Positions 55,875 to 64,000 of a DNA stretch of 64,000 nucleotides are shown here, in pieces. The notes under the pieces are model-generated. The model was not told the origin of the DNA. It did not search any database and saw only the letters and a program-made list of their open reading frames with translations. The DNA is from an uncultured Desulfovibrio sp. (GTDB lineage: Bacteria; Desulfobacterota; Desulfovibrionia; Desulfovibrionales; Desulfovibrionaceae): contig UQJT01000011.1 in assembly GCA_900541395.1 (NCBI GenBank), positions 9,356 to 73,355 on the forward strand, in the 5' to 3' direction. The position numbers were made by a program, and so were the translations under genes. How positions within the stretch are numbered: position 1 is the first letter of the stretch; each line of letters opens with the position of its first letter.

Positions 55875-56873
55875 ATGAAAGGTATGGAATGGAAAGGGCG
55901 GCGCGCCATGTCCGCTTCTTTGCTGATGAGGGCGCTGGCTGTTCTGGCCGGAATATGGACCGTGCTCGAAATCTTTGATTTTGAGGACATGGCGTTTGAT
56001 CTGAATATGCCCGAGGCCATGCTGGCCGCCGGGGCAACGACGATTTTTTGCGTGGCGGGAGCGGCGCTTGCCGGGGAAGGGCGGATTTTTCGACTGGAAG
56101 ACGGTCGGCCGGGGATTTCTCTTGCGACGCTTCGGGCGCTGACCGTGCGCCATGCAGGGGTGATCCGCCTCGGTCTGATCGTTCTGACGCTTCTGTCAGC
56201 GGCCTGGTTCACGGATGAGATGTATGACTTTGAAGATATGCGGCTTGATCCGGATATTCCGGAAGCGTTTTTTGCAGCATTTTTTCTTGTTTTCTTCCTC
56301 CGTTTTCTTTTTTGGATGCGAAACCGCGTTCCTTTCTCCGACGCCCGTTTCGACACGGAAAAATCGCTGCTGGAAGAGCTGAGGCGAAAAGTGGAAATAG
56401 ACGAGCTTACGGGGCTGTATAACAAGAGCGCGTTTCATGAAAAGGTGAGGAACTTTCTGGCTGAATGGGCAAAGGATGGGGAATGCGCGTTGTTCATGAT
56501 TGATATGGACAACTTTAAAAGCGTCAACGACACCTACGGGCATTTGACCGGAGATCATGTACTGGCGGAAACCGGAAAAACACTCAGAAAGTTTTTTGCG
56601 GAACGGAAAGCCTGGCTGGGCAGAGTGGGAGGCGATGAATTTATGATTTTCGTCTGTCAATGCCGCCGCGCCGAAGCGGACGGGATTGAGGACGAACTTC
56701 GCGCGGGGTTGAATATCCCCATCCCGAATTCATCTGAAGTCTTTACCGGAAGTATCGGCCTTGCCGTGTATGAAGATGGCGACACGTTTGACTCTCTGTA
56801 TGCCCGCGCGGATAGGCTGCTTTATGAAGCCAAGAAGTTCGGCGGACGTTCTGCGGAAAAGAGCAGGGAATAG
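55875..56873 (+). CDS. Membrane-bound diguanylate cyclase with a duplicated N-terminal motif
   Basis: 332 residues. Four membrane helices in the first 150 residues arranged as two similar units, each with 'F/YDFEDM..D..M/IPEA' (residues 34-48 and 117-131). The C-terminal GGDEF domain (about 170-330) has 'VEIDELTGLYNK', 'FMIDMDNFKSVND' and the intact active site GGDEF (252-256); the inhibitory I-site is degenerate (RKAW in place of RxxD). It should make cyclic di-GMP. ATG 55875 is eight bases after GGAGG; the longer frame upstream has no site. The N-terminal domain is unknown to me. Confidence 0.85.
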   Translation: MKGMEWKGRRAMSASLLMRALAVLAGIWTVLEIFDFEDMAFDLNMPEAMLAAGATTIFCVAGAALAGEGRIFRLEDGRPGISLATLRALTVRHAGVIRLGLIVLTLLSAAWFTDEMYDFEDMRLDPDIPEAFFAAFFLVFFLRFLFWMRNRVPFSDARFDTEKSLLEELRRKVEIDELTGLYNKSAFHEKVRNFLAEWAKDGECALFMIDMDNFKSVNDTYGHLTGDHVLAETGKTLRKFFAERKAWLGRVGGDEFMIFVCQCRRAEADGIEDELRAGLNIPIPNSSEVFTGSIGLAVYEDGDTFDSLYARADRLLYEAKKFGGRSAEKSRE

Positions 56874-56947
56874 CGCGGAATATCTGGCGGAGGGTCCGAA
56901 AGCGCCCAAAAACCGCATGGCGTCGGTATGATTCAGCTTGGAAGGTC

Positions 56948-57691
56948 TTAAATTTTCAAGGACAGCTCACGGTCATAAAAAATGCCGTCCGGAGCAACAC
57001 GGGCCACCACGGCGTAGGCTTCCACTCCGCAGTTCAGAGCCTCACGCAGGGCGGCGGCATAGGCGGGGTCGATATAGTCCGCCGGGCCGAAACAGTGTCC
57101 GTCCGGTCGTTGCACCAGGTATAGCATGGCGGCTCGGCAACCTTCGGCCACCAATCGTCGGAGCGTGCCCAGGTGCTTGGCTCCGCGTTCGGTGACAGCG
57201 TCGGGGAAAGCCGCTACGCCGTCTTCCACCAGGGTGACGTTCTTGCATTCAATCCACAGAGGAAGCCGGTCCGGCCCGGTGCATAAGCCGTCCAAACGAC
57301 TTTCGGCGTGGACGGCTTCACGCTTGAGTTCTGTGTAGCCTTCGGTCCAGGGGAGCAGCCCTGCGGTGAAGGCGGCGCTGAGAAAACGGTTGGGAACGGA
57401 GGTGTTTACTCCCACCCAGAACAGATCGCGGGCGTCGGGGGCGGACACGCCGCGCGTCCCCAGCCCCAAGGCCTCCACGGTCCAGGCCAGCTTGCGGGCG
57501 GGGTTTGTCGCCGGCGACAGCAGTACGGGGGAACCGGGACGCAACAGGCCCAGCATGGAGCCTGTATTGTTGGTATGGGCCCATATCGGTCGAGCGTCCA
57601 ACTCGACGGCCACGCTGAAGCGTTTTTCCCGCCGCAGAAGGCGGCCGATCCGACAGCCGGGCGGATAGGGGAGCAGGGGCGTCTGGTTCAA
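56948..57691 (-). CDS. sfsA: SfsA family DNA/RNA-binding nuclease
   Basis: 247 residues from a TTG. Family hallmarks: '[13 protein letters not shown]', 'AHTNNTGSM', '[15 protein letters not shown]', 'SRLDGLC', '[12 protein letters not shown]' and '[13 protein letters not shown]', with the PD-(D/E)XK-like nuclease residues in the 'ECKN' strand. SfsA was first seen as a sugar-fermentation regulator and later as a nuclease. The TTG at 57691 follows AAGGA by seven bases and matches the normal family length; the ATG at 57739 touches its only purine run. Confidence 0.88.
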   Translation of the reverse strand: MNQTPLLPYPPGCRIGRLLRREKRFSVAVELDARPIWAHTNNTGSMLGLLRPGSPVLLSPATNPARKLAWTVEALGLGTRGVSAPDARDLFWVGVNTSVPNRFLSAAFTAGLLPWTEGYTELKREAVHAESRLDGLCTGPDRLPLWIECKNVTLVEDGVAAFPDAVTERGAKHLGTLRRLVAEGCRAAMLYLVQRPDGHCFGPADYIDPAYAAALREALNCGVEAYAVVARVAPDGIFYDRELSLKI

Positions 57692-57777
57692 TTTACAGTC
57701 CTTTCCTAACCTGCTACCGTATTTTCCTTCGTTCGTCATCCTTCCCGGTACTGTCGGGCATAAAGGGGTAACGCGCC

Positions 57778-58950
57778 ATGAAATTCGCGGATCGTCTGAG
57801 CCGGTTCAAACCTTCGGCCACGTTGGCCGTCAACGCCAAAACTCTGGAACTCAAAGCCAAGGGAATAGCCGTCACCAGTCTGGCCGTGGGCGAGCCCGAT
57901 TTTCCTACGCCCCTGCCGGTCAAGGAAGCCGCCAAGCAGGCCATTGACGGCGATTTTTCCCGTTATACCCCGGTCGAGGGGATTGCCGAACTACGTCAGG
58001 CCGTTTGCGGCTATTACCGCCGGATATACGGTGTGGAAGCCCGTCCGGAAAACATCATGATCACCAACGGCGGCAAGCAGTCTTTGTTCAATACTTTTAT
58101 GGCGCTGCTGAACCCCGGAGACGAAGTTCTCATCCCCAGCCCGTACTGGACGAGCTATCCCGACATGGTGCTTCTGGCCGGAGGGACGCCGGTTTTCGTG
58201 CCGTCACCCTCCGAAAGGGGGTTCCGCATCACGCCCGGCGATCTGGAGCGGGCCCGCACAGCGCGGTCCCGTCTGCTTATTCTCAATTCGCCTTCTAACC
58301 CCACCGGCGTGGCTTACACCGCGGAAGAAACGGCCGGTCTGATAGAATGGGCCCTGCGGCATGATATCGTAGTGGTAGCCGATGAAATTTACGATCAACT
58401 GGTGTATCCTCCGGCCAGAGCCGCCGGAGCTTCCCCCTGGTGGGAAAAGCATCCCGATGGTCTGGTGGTGTTGAACGGATTGTCCAAGGCCTTCGCCATG
58501 ACGGGGTGGCGGGTAGGGTATACCCTGGCCGACGCCGCGCTGATCAAAGAAATGTCCAAAATTCAGGGGCAAGCCACGTCCAATATCTGCTCCATCGCCC
58601 AGAAAGCGGCTGTGCGGGCGTTGACGGGTTCTTACGAATGCGTGGACAATATGCGGACGGCGTTCATGCGGAGGCGGGACATGGCGCACCAGGAAATTTC
58701 TTCCTGGCCGGGCGTTGTATGTCCCAAGCCTGAGGGGGCTTTCTATTTGTTCCCCGACGTAAGCGCTCTGTTTTCGGATAGAACGCCGGATGACGCGAGC
58801 TTGTGCACCATGTTGCTGGAAAAGGCCAAGGTTGCGGTCATGCCCGGCAGCGCCTTCGGAGACTCGCGTTGCATACGTTTATCCTATGCCGTGGCCGATG
58901 ATGTATTGATGGACGCGTTGACCCGTATTCGCGCCGCGCTGTTTGCCTGA
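57778..58950 (+). CDS. Aspartate/aromatic-type aminotransferase (class I)
   Basis: 390 residues. Fold-type I PLP enzyme: '[11 protein letters not shown]' substrate loop near 35, 'NSPSNPTGV', and cofactor lysine in '[16 protein letters not shown]'. The sequence groups with prokaryotic aspartate aminotransferases of the I-gamma/1b type; other acceptors are possible. ATG 57778; a plausible GGGTAA site only. Divergent from sfsA. Distinct from the partial aminotransferase at the window start. Confidence 0.88.
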   Translation: MKFADRLSRFKPSATLAVNAKTLELKAKGIAVTSLAVGEPDFPTPLPVKEAAKQAIDGDFSRYTPVEGIAELRQAVCGYYRRIYGVEARPENIMITNGGKQSLFNTFMALLNPGDEVLIPSPYWTSYPDMVLLAGGTPVFVPSPSERGFRITPGDLERARTARSRLLILNSPSNPTGVAYTAEETAGLIEWALRHDIVVVADEIYDQLVYPPARAAGASPWWEKHPDGLVVLNGLSKAFAMTGWRVGYTLADAALIKEMSKIQGQATSNICSIAQKAAVRALTGSYECVDNMRTAFMRRRDMAHQEISSWPGVVCPKPEGAFYLFPDVSALFSDRTPDDASLCTMLLEKAKVAVMPGSAFGDSRCIRLSYAVADDVLMDALTRIRAALFA

Positions 58951-59091
58951 AGGCCTGAATCGAAAGAGCGCGGAGGCGGCGCGGGACGAATCGTTGCGAC
59001 AAGTCTGCGGCCGAACAAGGCTAAACCTTGTCCGTGCCGACAGCTTGGGAGCGCTTCAACCTTGAAAGGGGAAGGCGCTTTGGGAGGACCC

Positions 59092-60459
59092 ATGTCGAAT
59101 CTGACTCTTGATTGGTCGCATGCCTGGCCGTCCTTTTCCGCCCCGGCAAAAAGACCGGGCGTTTCGTGTCCGTCCGGCGGCGGCAGGAATGCCGTGGCCG
59201 CTGCGGAACCGTATGCCGCCCGGCTGGAACGTTCCTTGCCTGAACTCCCTTTTCTGACTCTGCCCTTCGCGGAGCAGTTGAGCGGGCAGTTGGACGGACA
59301 TACGGAATTTTTGCATAGTTTTCGCCATATGCTGGTACTGGGCATAGGCGGATCGGCTCTGGGCGCGCGCGCCCTGCAAAAAGCCTTTTTTCCCGCCCAG
59401 GACAGGCCCGGCCATAACGGTCCCTGGTTGTGGATAGCCGACAACGTGGACCCCGACGGATTTGAAGCCCTTCTGGAAAAACTGCCGCCGGAGGAAACGT
59501 TGGTGGCGGTGATCAGCAAGTCGGGCGGGACCATCGAAACCGTGTCTCAATACCTTCTTGTTCTGCCCTGGCTGCAAAAACGTTTGCCCGGCACCTGGCA
59601 GGAACATCTGTTTGTGGTGACGGACGCCCAGGCCGGCTTTTTGCGGGACGAGGCGGATCACCATTTTCTGCGCTCTCTGCCTGTTCCTGAAGGGCTGGGG
59701 GGGCGTTACTCCGTATTGTCGGCCGTGGGATTGGTTCCTGCCGCCTTCCTGGGGGTGGATTGGAAGGCGCTGTTGCGCGGCGCGTGCGACGTAGGGCGTC
59801 CCCTGGCGGCCGAGCCTGCGGCTTTGGCCGAGCACTCCGCCTGGAGACTGGCCATGTGGGCGTCCCATCTGGCCTTTTCCGGAAAGAGCCAACTGATATT
59901 TTTTTGCTATGCTCCGGCCTGGGCCGCGTTTGGTCCCTGGTTCGCTCAATTGTGGGCCGAAAGTTTAGGCAAGGACGGCCGGGGAACCATGCCCGTGCCC
60001 GCCGTAGGCGTGACGGATCAGCATTCGTTGCTTCAGATGTTTCTGGGAGGGCCCTTGGACAAGGGATGCCTGTTCCTCAGCGCGCCTGCTCCCCGCGGTC
60101 CGGTGCTGGAGCCGCAGGCCGCTCCCTGGAGCTGGCTGACCGGTAAGAGTCTGGGGGATATTCTGGAAGCCGAAACTTTGGCCACCCGCATGTCTCTTGT
60201 GCAACGCGGTGTTCCTTTTGTGCATGTGGCCGCCCCGGATTGCGGCGAATACGCCGCGGGCAGGTTGATTATGCTTTTGGAGGCAACCACGGTATTTACG
60301 GGATGGATATCGGGCATCAATCCTTTGGACCAACCCGCTGTGGAAGAAGGGAAAAAATTGGCCCGCGGTCGTCTGGGAGCTCCAGGCTCCGAATTGGATG
60401 CCGAGCGTCTGACCCGTTTTACCGAACGGGACGCAAAGGCCGATATATCCCGGGTGTAA
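59092..60459 (+). CDS. pgi: Glucose-6-phosphate isomerase (short form)
   Basis: 455 residues, the short bacterial type rather than the 549-residue enterobacterial form. Two SIS folds: 'MLVLGIGGSALGARAL' in the first and 'VAVISKSGGTIETV' with the sugar-phosphate-binding SKSGGT loop; the conserved glutamate-containing 'GGRYSVLSAVGL' and 'DQHSLLQMFLGGP' follow. ATG 59092 has a GGAGG site. Interconverts glucose 6-phosphate and fructose 6-phosphate. Confidence 0.92.
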   Translation: MSNLTLDWSHAWPSFSAPAKRPGVSCPSGGGRNAVAAAEPYAARLERSLPELPFLTLPFAEQLSGQLDGHTEFLHSFRHMLVLGIGGSALGARALQKAFFPAQDRPGHNGPWLWIADNVDPDGFEALLEKLPPEETLVAVISKSGGTIETVSQYLLVLPWLQKRLPGTWQEHLFVVTDAQAGFLRDEADHHFLRSLPVPEGLGGRYSVLSAVGLVPAAFLGVDWKALLRGACDVGRPLAAEPAALAEHSAWRLAMWASHLAFSGKSQLIFFCYAPAWAAFGPWFAQLWAESLGKDGRGTMPVPAVGVTDQHSLLQMFLGGPLDKGCLFLSAPAPRGPVLEPQAAPWSWLTGKSLGDILEAETLATRMSLVQRGVPFVHVAAPDCGEYAAGRLIMLLEATTVFTGWISGINPLDQPAVEEGKKLARGRLGAPGSELDAERLTRFTERDAKADISRV

Positions 60460-60857
60460 AAACAGGCGGTATATCGGGCGATGCTGCGGGCCTTGAGGTA
60501 CTTTGGCGTAAGTGCCCGACTGGATGCGAGACATGGGGCTTGCATTGAAATTTGTCGTTTGTGCCGTTATGCATAACAGGTTGCAATCGTCCTTTGGATG
60601 ATGGCGCTTATACCGCTTGAACGGCGAAGTTTTGTTGTTTCTGATTTTATGCATTTCCGAATAAAAAATCGATCCTGAGCGCGCACGGGCCTGGCGGGAG
60701 GCGGGGCGCGCTCTTTTTTTACCCTTCATTTTTTACTCGCCATGCGCCCCGGAAGATGAGAAAAAAGTGGGGCGCCGCAGTTCCGCAGCCTGTAAGAACC
60801 GGCCGGAAACGTCGCCGGAGGGCGAAAACAGGCGCTGAAGCCGGAGGATAAAAAAGC
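60460..60857. other. Non-coding gap with possible structured RNA
   Basis: 398 bases. GCGGTATA (60467-60474) could pair with TATACCGC (60609-60616), enclosing about 135 bases with inner stems (TCGGGC/GCCCGA; ATCGTCC/GGATGAT), and an intrinsic terminator follows at 60677. Transcript identity is unknown; no match to a familiar RNA was recognised. 60721-60857 holds only the leader of the next gene, with a CCTGT/ACAGG stem. Confidence 0.3.
60677..60720 (+). terminator. Intrinsic terminator downstream of pgi
   Basis: GAGCGCG (60677-60683) pairs with CGCGCTC (60707-60713), followed directly by seven Ts. It lies over 200 bases past the pgi stop, so it may end an extended 3' region or a small RNA. 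Confidence 0.7.
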
Positions 60858-62342
60858 ATGGCGGTGGAACAGACGAAAATCCGGAAAGAAAAGAAAGCGG
60901 CGTCGGGGCTGCCGTTCAGTCTCGCTCGTTTTTTTTCCTGGGTTTCATTGGTGTTGGTGCTGGTTTCCAGCGCTATTCTGGCGTTGTTTATCGGCAATAC
61001 CACCACCACCACCTTGCTGGACAGTCAGGAGGAATACGCCCTATTGTTGGCGGAAAATCTGAATAAACAGATTTTTCGGCGCTTTACCTTGCCCGTGACC
61101 TATGCCTCCGGCCGAGTGGCTTTAGGTGACCCCGTTCAGTACAAGTTGCTCGATGAAGTCGTGCAATCGCTGTTGCACGGTTTGCGGATCGAAACCATAC
61201 GTATTTATGACAATAACTACGCGGTGACCTATTCCACCAACCATGCCGAAGTTCGGCGTACAGATTTATATACGCCTGGTATTCCTTTAATTTTTCAGGG
61301 AACGCCTCATCATTTCGATGTTCTGTCCTCCATACCTTATGTTCAGGCTTTGTTCACTCCCGGGCTGCCCGACGGCTCGTTTCAGCTAAGGACGGTTTAT
61401 CCTTTAAGTATTGATAAAGATTTTGAACAGTTGAATAAGGCCGCCGAGGAAACGCCGGTGTTGGGAGCTCTGGAAATTATTCAGGACGTTACCAGCCATT
61501 ATAAGATAGCCATCCGTTCTCAATGGTTGATTATGGCAGGGTTTCTGGTTTCCAGCCTTATTCTGTTTATTTTGTTTCAGGTGGTCGCCCGCCAAGCCGA
61601 GCGCATTTTAGGTGAACGCATGGCCCGTACCCGCCAGCTGGAGGCTGAGCTGCACCAAAGTGAAAAACTGGCCAGCATGGGCCGTATGGTGGCTTCCATT
61701 GCCCATGAAATCCGTAATCCGCTCGGCATCATCCGCTCCAGCGCCGAGTTTCTTATGCGGCGGCACAAAAACGTGGACCCGGCCAGTCAACCTATCCTTC
61801 AGGCTATTTATGACGAATCCTGTCGCCTGGGGACCACGGTCAACGACTTTTTGGACTATGCGCGACCGCGTCAGCCGCGACAGGACGAAGTGAACGTGGT
61901 CGATGTCATCAACAAGGCTATGGCTTTTCTTGGCGGCGAGTTCCAGCGTCAGGGCGTGGAAGTGGAGCTGGAATTGCCCCATCCCTTTTTTCTTTCAGGC
62001 GACCCTGATTTACTGTACCGCGCCTTTTATAATGTGCTGATCAATGCCCAGCAGGCTATACAGGGAACGGGTCGTATTGTGATCCGGGGAACGCGTCTGG
62101 ATAACGGCGATGTGGAGCTGAGTTTTCAGGACAACGGACCCGGGTTTCCGCCGGATGAACTGGATAAGCCTTTAGATCCTTTTTACACTACGAAAGATAC
62201 CGGGACCGGTCTGGGCTTGCCCATTGTGCAGTCTATTGTGGCCTCCCACGGCGGCACGTTGGAACTGGCCAACGCTCCTGAAGGAGGAGCCGTCATCCGC
62301 TTGTTTTTTCCGGCGCCGCCTTCGATGGAGGCTTCCCGATAA
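60858..62342 (+). CDS. NtrB-like membrane sensor histidine kinase
   Basis: 494 residues. Membrane helices at about 25-47 and 222-245 enclose a periplasmic sensor of about 170 residues; a short coiled coil leads to the H-box 'SIAHEIRNPLGII', N-box 'NVLINAQQAIQG', 'DNGPGFPPDE' and 'GTGLGLPIVQSIV'. It is the partner of the sigma-54 regulator encoded 122 bases downstream. ATG 60858 with GGAGGAT upstream. Signal unknown. Confidence 0.9.
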   Translation: MAVEQTKIRKEKKAASGLPFSLARFFSWVSLVLVLVSSAILALFIGNTTTTTLLDSQEEYALLLAENLNKQIFRRFTLPVTYASGRVALGDPVQYKLLDEVVQSLLHGLRIETIRIYDNNYAVTYSTNHAEVRRTDLYTPGIPLIFQGTPHHFDVLSSIPYVQALFTPGLPDGSFQLRTVYPLSIDKDFEQLNKAAEETPVLGALEIIQDVTSHYKIAIRSQWLIMAGFLVSSLILFILFQVVARQAERILGERMARTRQLEAELHQSEKLASMGRMVASIAHEIRNPLGIIRSSAEFLMRRHKNVDPASQPILQAIYDESCRLGTTVNDFLDYARPRQPRQDEVNVVDVINKAMAFLGGEFQRQGVEVELELPHPFFLSGDPDLLYRAFYNVLINAQQAIQGTGRIVIRGTRLDNGDVELSFQDNGPGFPPDELDKPLDPFYTTKDTGTGLGLPIVQSIVASHGGTLELANAPEGGAVIRLFFPAPPSMEASR

Positions 62343-62464
62343 CGAGTCGAACTGCCGACATATATCCTTGTGCGTTTTTTGAGCGATTGGAGAGAGAGCG
62401 TCGCCTTGTCATGTCGGGTAAAATGAACAAGATTCCGCGTAACGTGTTTTAAAGAAGGTGCCGT

Positions 62465-63844
62465 ATGAGCGAAAACGCCCGTATTTTGGTCATTGATGAC
62501 GAAAAAAACTACCTGCTGGTTCTGGAAGCTTTGTTGGCCGATGCCGGGTATTCCGTAACGGCCATCAACGATCCGGAAATGGCCTTGGCTTTTTTGGACG
62601 ATTCAGAGGTGGATGTGGTCATCACTGATATGAAAATGCCCAAAATGACGGGTAAAGAAGTGCTGCAATCCATCAAAAAATCCTGGTCTCATATCCCCGT
62701 GCTGATTATGACGGCTTTCGGGTCGATTGAAAGTGCGGTGGAGGTCATGCGTTATGGAGCTTTTGATTACATAACCAAACCCTTTGCCAATGATGAACTT
62801 TTGCTTTCGGTCCATAACGCGGCTGAATTGTCTCGGGCTCACCAACAATACCGTTTGCTTCAGGAAAATCTGGAAGATCGTTACAGCACCCATCAGATTA
62901 TCGGCAAATCCAAAGCTATTCGCGATACCTTGAATATAGTGGATCGGGTATCCGCCAGCCGTTCCACAGTGCTCATTACCGGAGAATCAGGCACGGGCAA
63001 GGAGCTTGTGGCCAGAGCCATTCATTTTTCTTCGCCGCGTAAAGAAGCTCCTTTTGTAACGGTCAATTGTATGGCTTTTAACGCCGGTGTGTTGGAAAGT
63101 GAATTGTTCGGCCATGAAAAAGGCTCTTTCACCGGAGCCGTAGCTATGCGCCGGGGCAGATTTGAACAAGCTGATCACGGAACGTTGTTTTTGGATGAAA
63201 TAGGCGAACTGACTCCTGATCTTCAAGTCAAGCTTTTGCGCGTATTGCAGGAACGCACATTCGAGCGGGTGGGAGGAACGGAACCCGTCAGCGTTGATAT
63301 CCGGGTGGTGGCGGCTACCAATAAGGATTTGGCTAAATTAGTCGAAGAGGGAAAATTTCGTGAAGATTTGTTCTACCGCTTGAATGTGGTGCAAATACCT
63401 ATACCCCCTTTGCGCGAACGGCGTGAGGATATTCCTTTGTTGGTAGCTCACTTCGCAGAGAAAATATCTGCGGAAAACGCTATTAACGGCAAGAAATTCA
63501 GCCAGGAAGCCCAGAATTATCTGACAGGGTACGAATGGCCCGGCAACATTCGTCAACTGCAGAACGTTATCGAGCGCTGTATTGTTATGGTTCCGCACGA
63601 TGTGATTGGCGTGGACGATCTGCCGCCGGAAATACGGGATGAGGAGTCTCAGTTTAAAAGTGCAGTTGACCTGTTGCCTGTTGAACTTAATCTTGCCGAT
63701 ACCTTGGACCGCATTGAAGCGGCCCTCATTCGCCGCGCTTTGATCCGGGCCGATTTTGTGCAGGCTCATGCGGCGGAATTGTTGGGGATATCCCGAAGCC
63801 TCATGCAGTATAAATTAAAAAAATATAATATTACTGGGCATTGA
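62465..63844 (+). CDS. Sigma-54-dependent response regulator (NtrC/AtoC-like)
   Basis: 459 residues. Receiver with D55 in 'VVITDMKMPK', AAA+ domain with 'GESGTGKELVARAIH' and the sigma-54 loop as GSFTGA (Ala replaced by Ser), Walker B 'GTLFLDEIGEL', and a C-terminal Fis-type helix-turn-helix 'HAAELLGISRSLMQYKLKK'. Start ATG 62465 after AAGAAGG. Codon use is slightly less GC-rich than in the first half of the window. Targets are not visible. Confidence 0.93.
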   Translation: MSENARILVIDDEKNYLLVLEALLADAGYSVTAINDPEMALAFLDDSEVDVVITDMKMPKMTGKEVLQSIKKSWSHIPVLIMTAFGSIESAVEVMRYGAFDYITKPFANDELLLSVHNAAELSRAHQQYRLLQENLEDRYSTHQIIGKSKAIRDTLNIVDRVSASRSTVLITGESGTGKELVARAIHFSSPRKEAPFVTVNCMAFNAGVLESELFGHEKGSFTGAVAMRRGRFEQADHGTLFLDEIGELTPDLQVKLLRVLQERTFERVGGTEPVSVDIRVVAATNKDLAKLVEEGKFREDLFYRLNVVQIPIPPLRERREDIPLLVAHFAEKISAENAINGKKFSQEAQNYLTGYEWPGNIRQLQNVIERCIVMVPHDVIGVDDLPPEIRDEESQFKSAVDLLPVELNLADTLDRIEAALIRRALIRADFVQAHAAELLGISRSLMQYKLKKYNITGH

Positions 63845-63946
63845 GTGTTTGATTTTAGAGCATCTCGCCATTGAAATACTCTACGGAGTTGAGCGCAGGG
63901 TGAGACTTCCACACTCTTTATCCGTAAAACGCTTCGCGCTGACAAC

Positions 63947-64000
63947 TAGAGCGGTTTGCTGTTGAAAAGGGCAACCGCTCCGGCGGCCGCGGGAGCGGAC
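63947..64000 (+). repeat. Stem-loop repeat element, copy D (cut by window end)
   Basis: Begins TAGAGCGGTTTG, with the first stem TTGC.GTT/AA.GGCAA and the GC-rich second stem as in copy C, then runs off the window. A further TAGAGC at 63856 may start a neighbouring decayed copy. Confidence 0.6.

Overview
The window looks like a chromosomal segment around the replication-gene cluster of a GC-rich, strictly anaerobic sulfidogen, most likely a member of the Desulfovibrionaceae. This is inferred from gene content and order: dnaA-dnaN-gyrB-gyrA in a row, ferredoxin-dependent 2-oxoacid oxidoreductase, NtrC-type sigma-54 activators, a class I aspartase, and a cysteate-lyase-like PLP enzyme. I could not run a database search, so species is not claimed.

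Region 1 (1-16.8 kb) is an amino-acid-derivative catabolic and transport island organised around a GntR/FCD regulator. The minus-strand arm runs DUF917 protein, periplasmic binding protein, second DUF917 protein, polyamine-type ABC ATPase, two permeases, two AroM-family proteins, a ferredoxin-nitroreductase fusion, aspartate ammonia-lyase and a truncated aminotransferase. The plus-strand arm carries a D-cysteine desulfhydrase / L-cysteate sulfo-lyase family enzyme, an aspartate/glutamate racemase family protein and an NhaC-family antiporter. Two copies of one 17-base operator-like sequence lie between the regulator and the transport arm. A parS-like site sits inside the island at 4446-4461.

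Region 2 (17-25.5 kb) holds ahpC with a possible short leader transcript, an orphan flagellar rod-type protein, and a kdp locus. The locus encodes a stand-alone KdpD sensor/USP protein, a separate histidine kinase and an NtrC-type regulator, but the pump genes are reduced to a kdpF-like ORF and an in-frame kdpA-kdpC remnant without kdpB. A sigma-54 promoter and a distal inverted repeat still precede them.

Region 3 (25.4-46 kb) is mixed: RNase HI, a Dabb protein, a SirTM-macrodomain ADP-ribosylation pair, a MnmM-like methyltransferase, a glutamate-synthase-like flavoprotein, an orphan oligopeptide ABC ATPase, cobT, periplasmic-glucan genes opgG/opgH (the N-terminal segment of OpgH being a separate gene), a four-subunit 2-oxoacid:ferredoxin oxidoreductase, queA, two envelope proteins and an M23 peptidase.

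Region 4 (46-64 kb) is the replication block dnaA, dnaN, gyrB, a DUF3795 gene and gyrA, then a TPR lipoprotein, a diguanylate cyclase, sfsA, an aminotransferase, pgi, and an NtrB/NtrC-like two-component pair.

A dispersed family of about 150-bp intergenic elements made of consecutive stem-loops, bounded by TAGAGC and GCTCTA-like ends, recurs through the window (16881, 25441, 27907, 31299, 63947). No tRNA, rRNA, CRISPR array, IS transposase or prophage gene was found.
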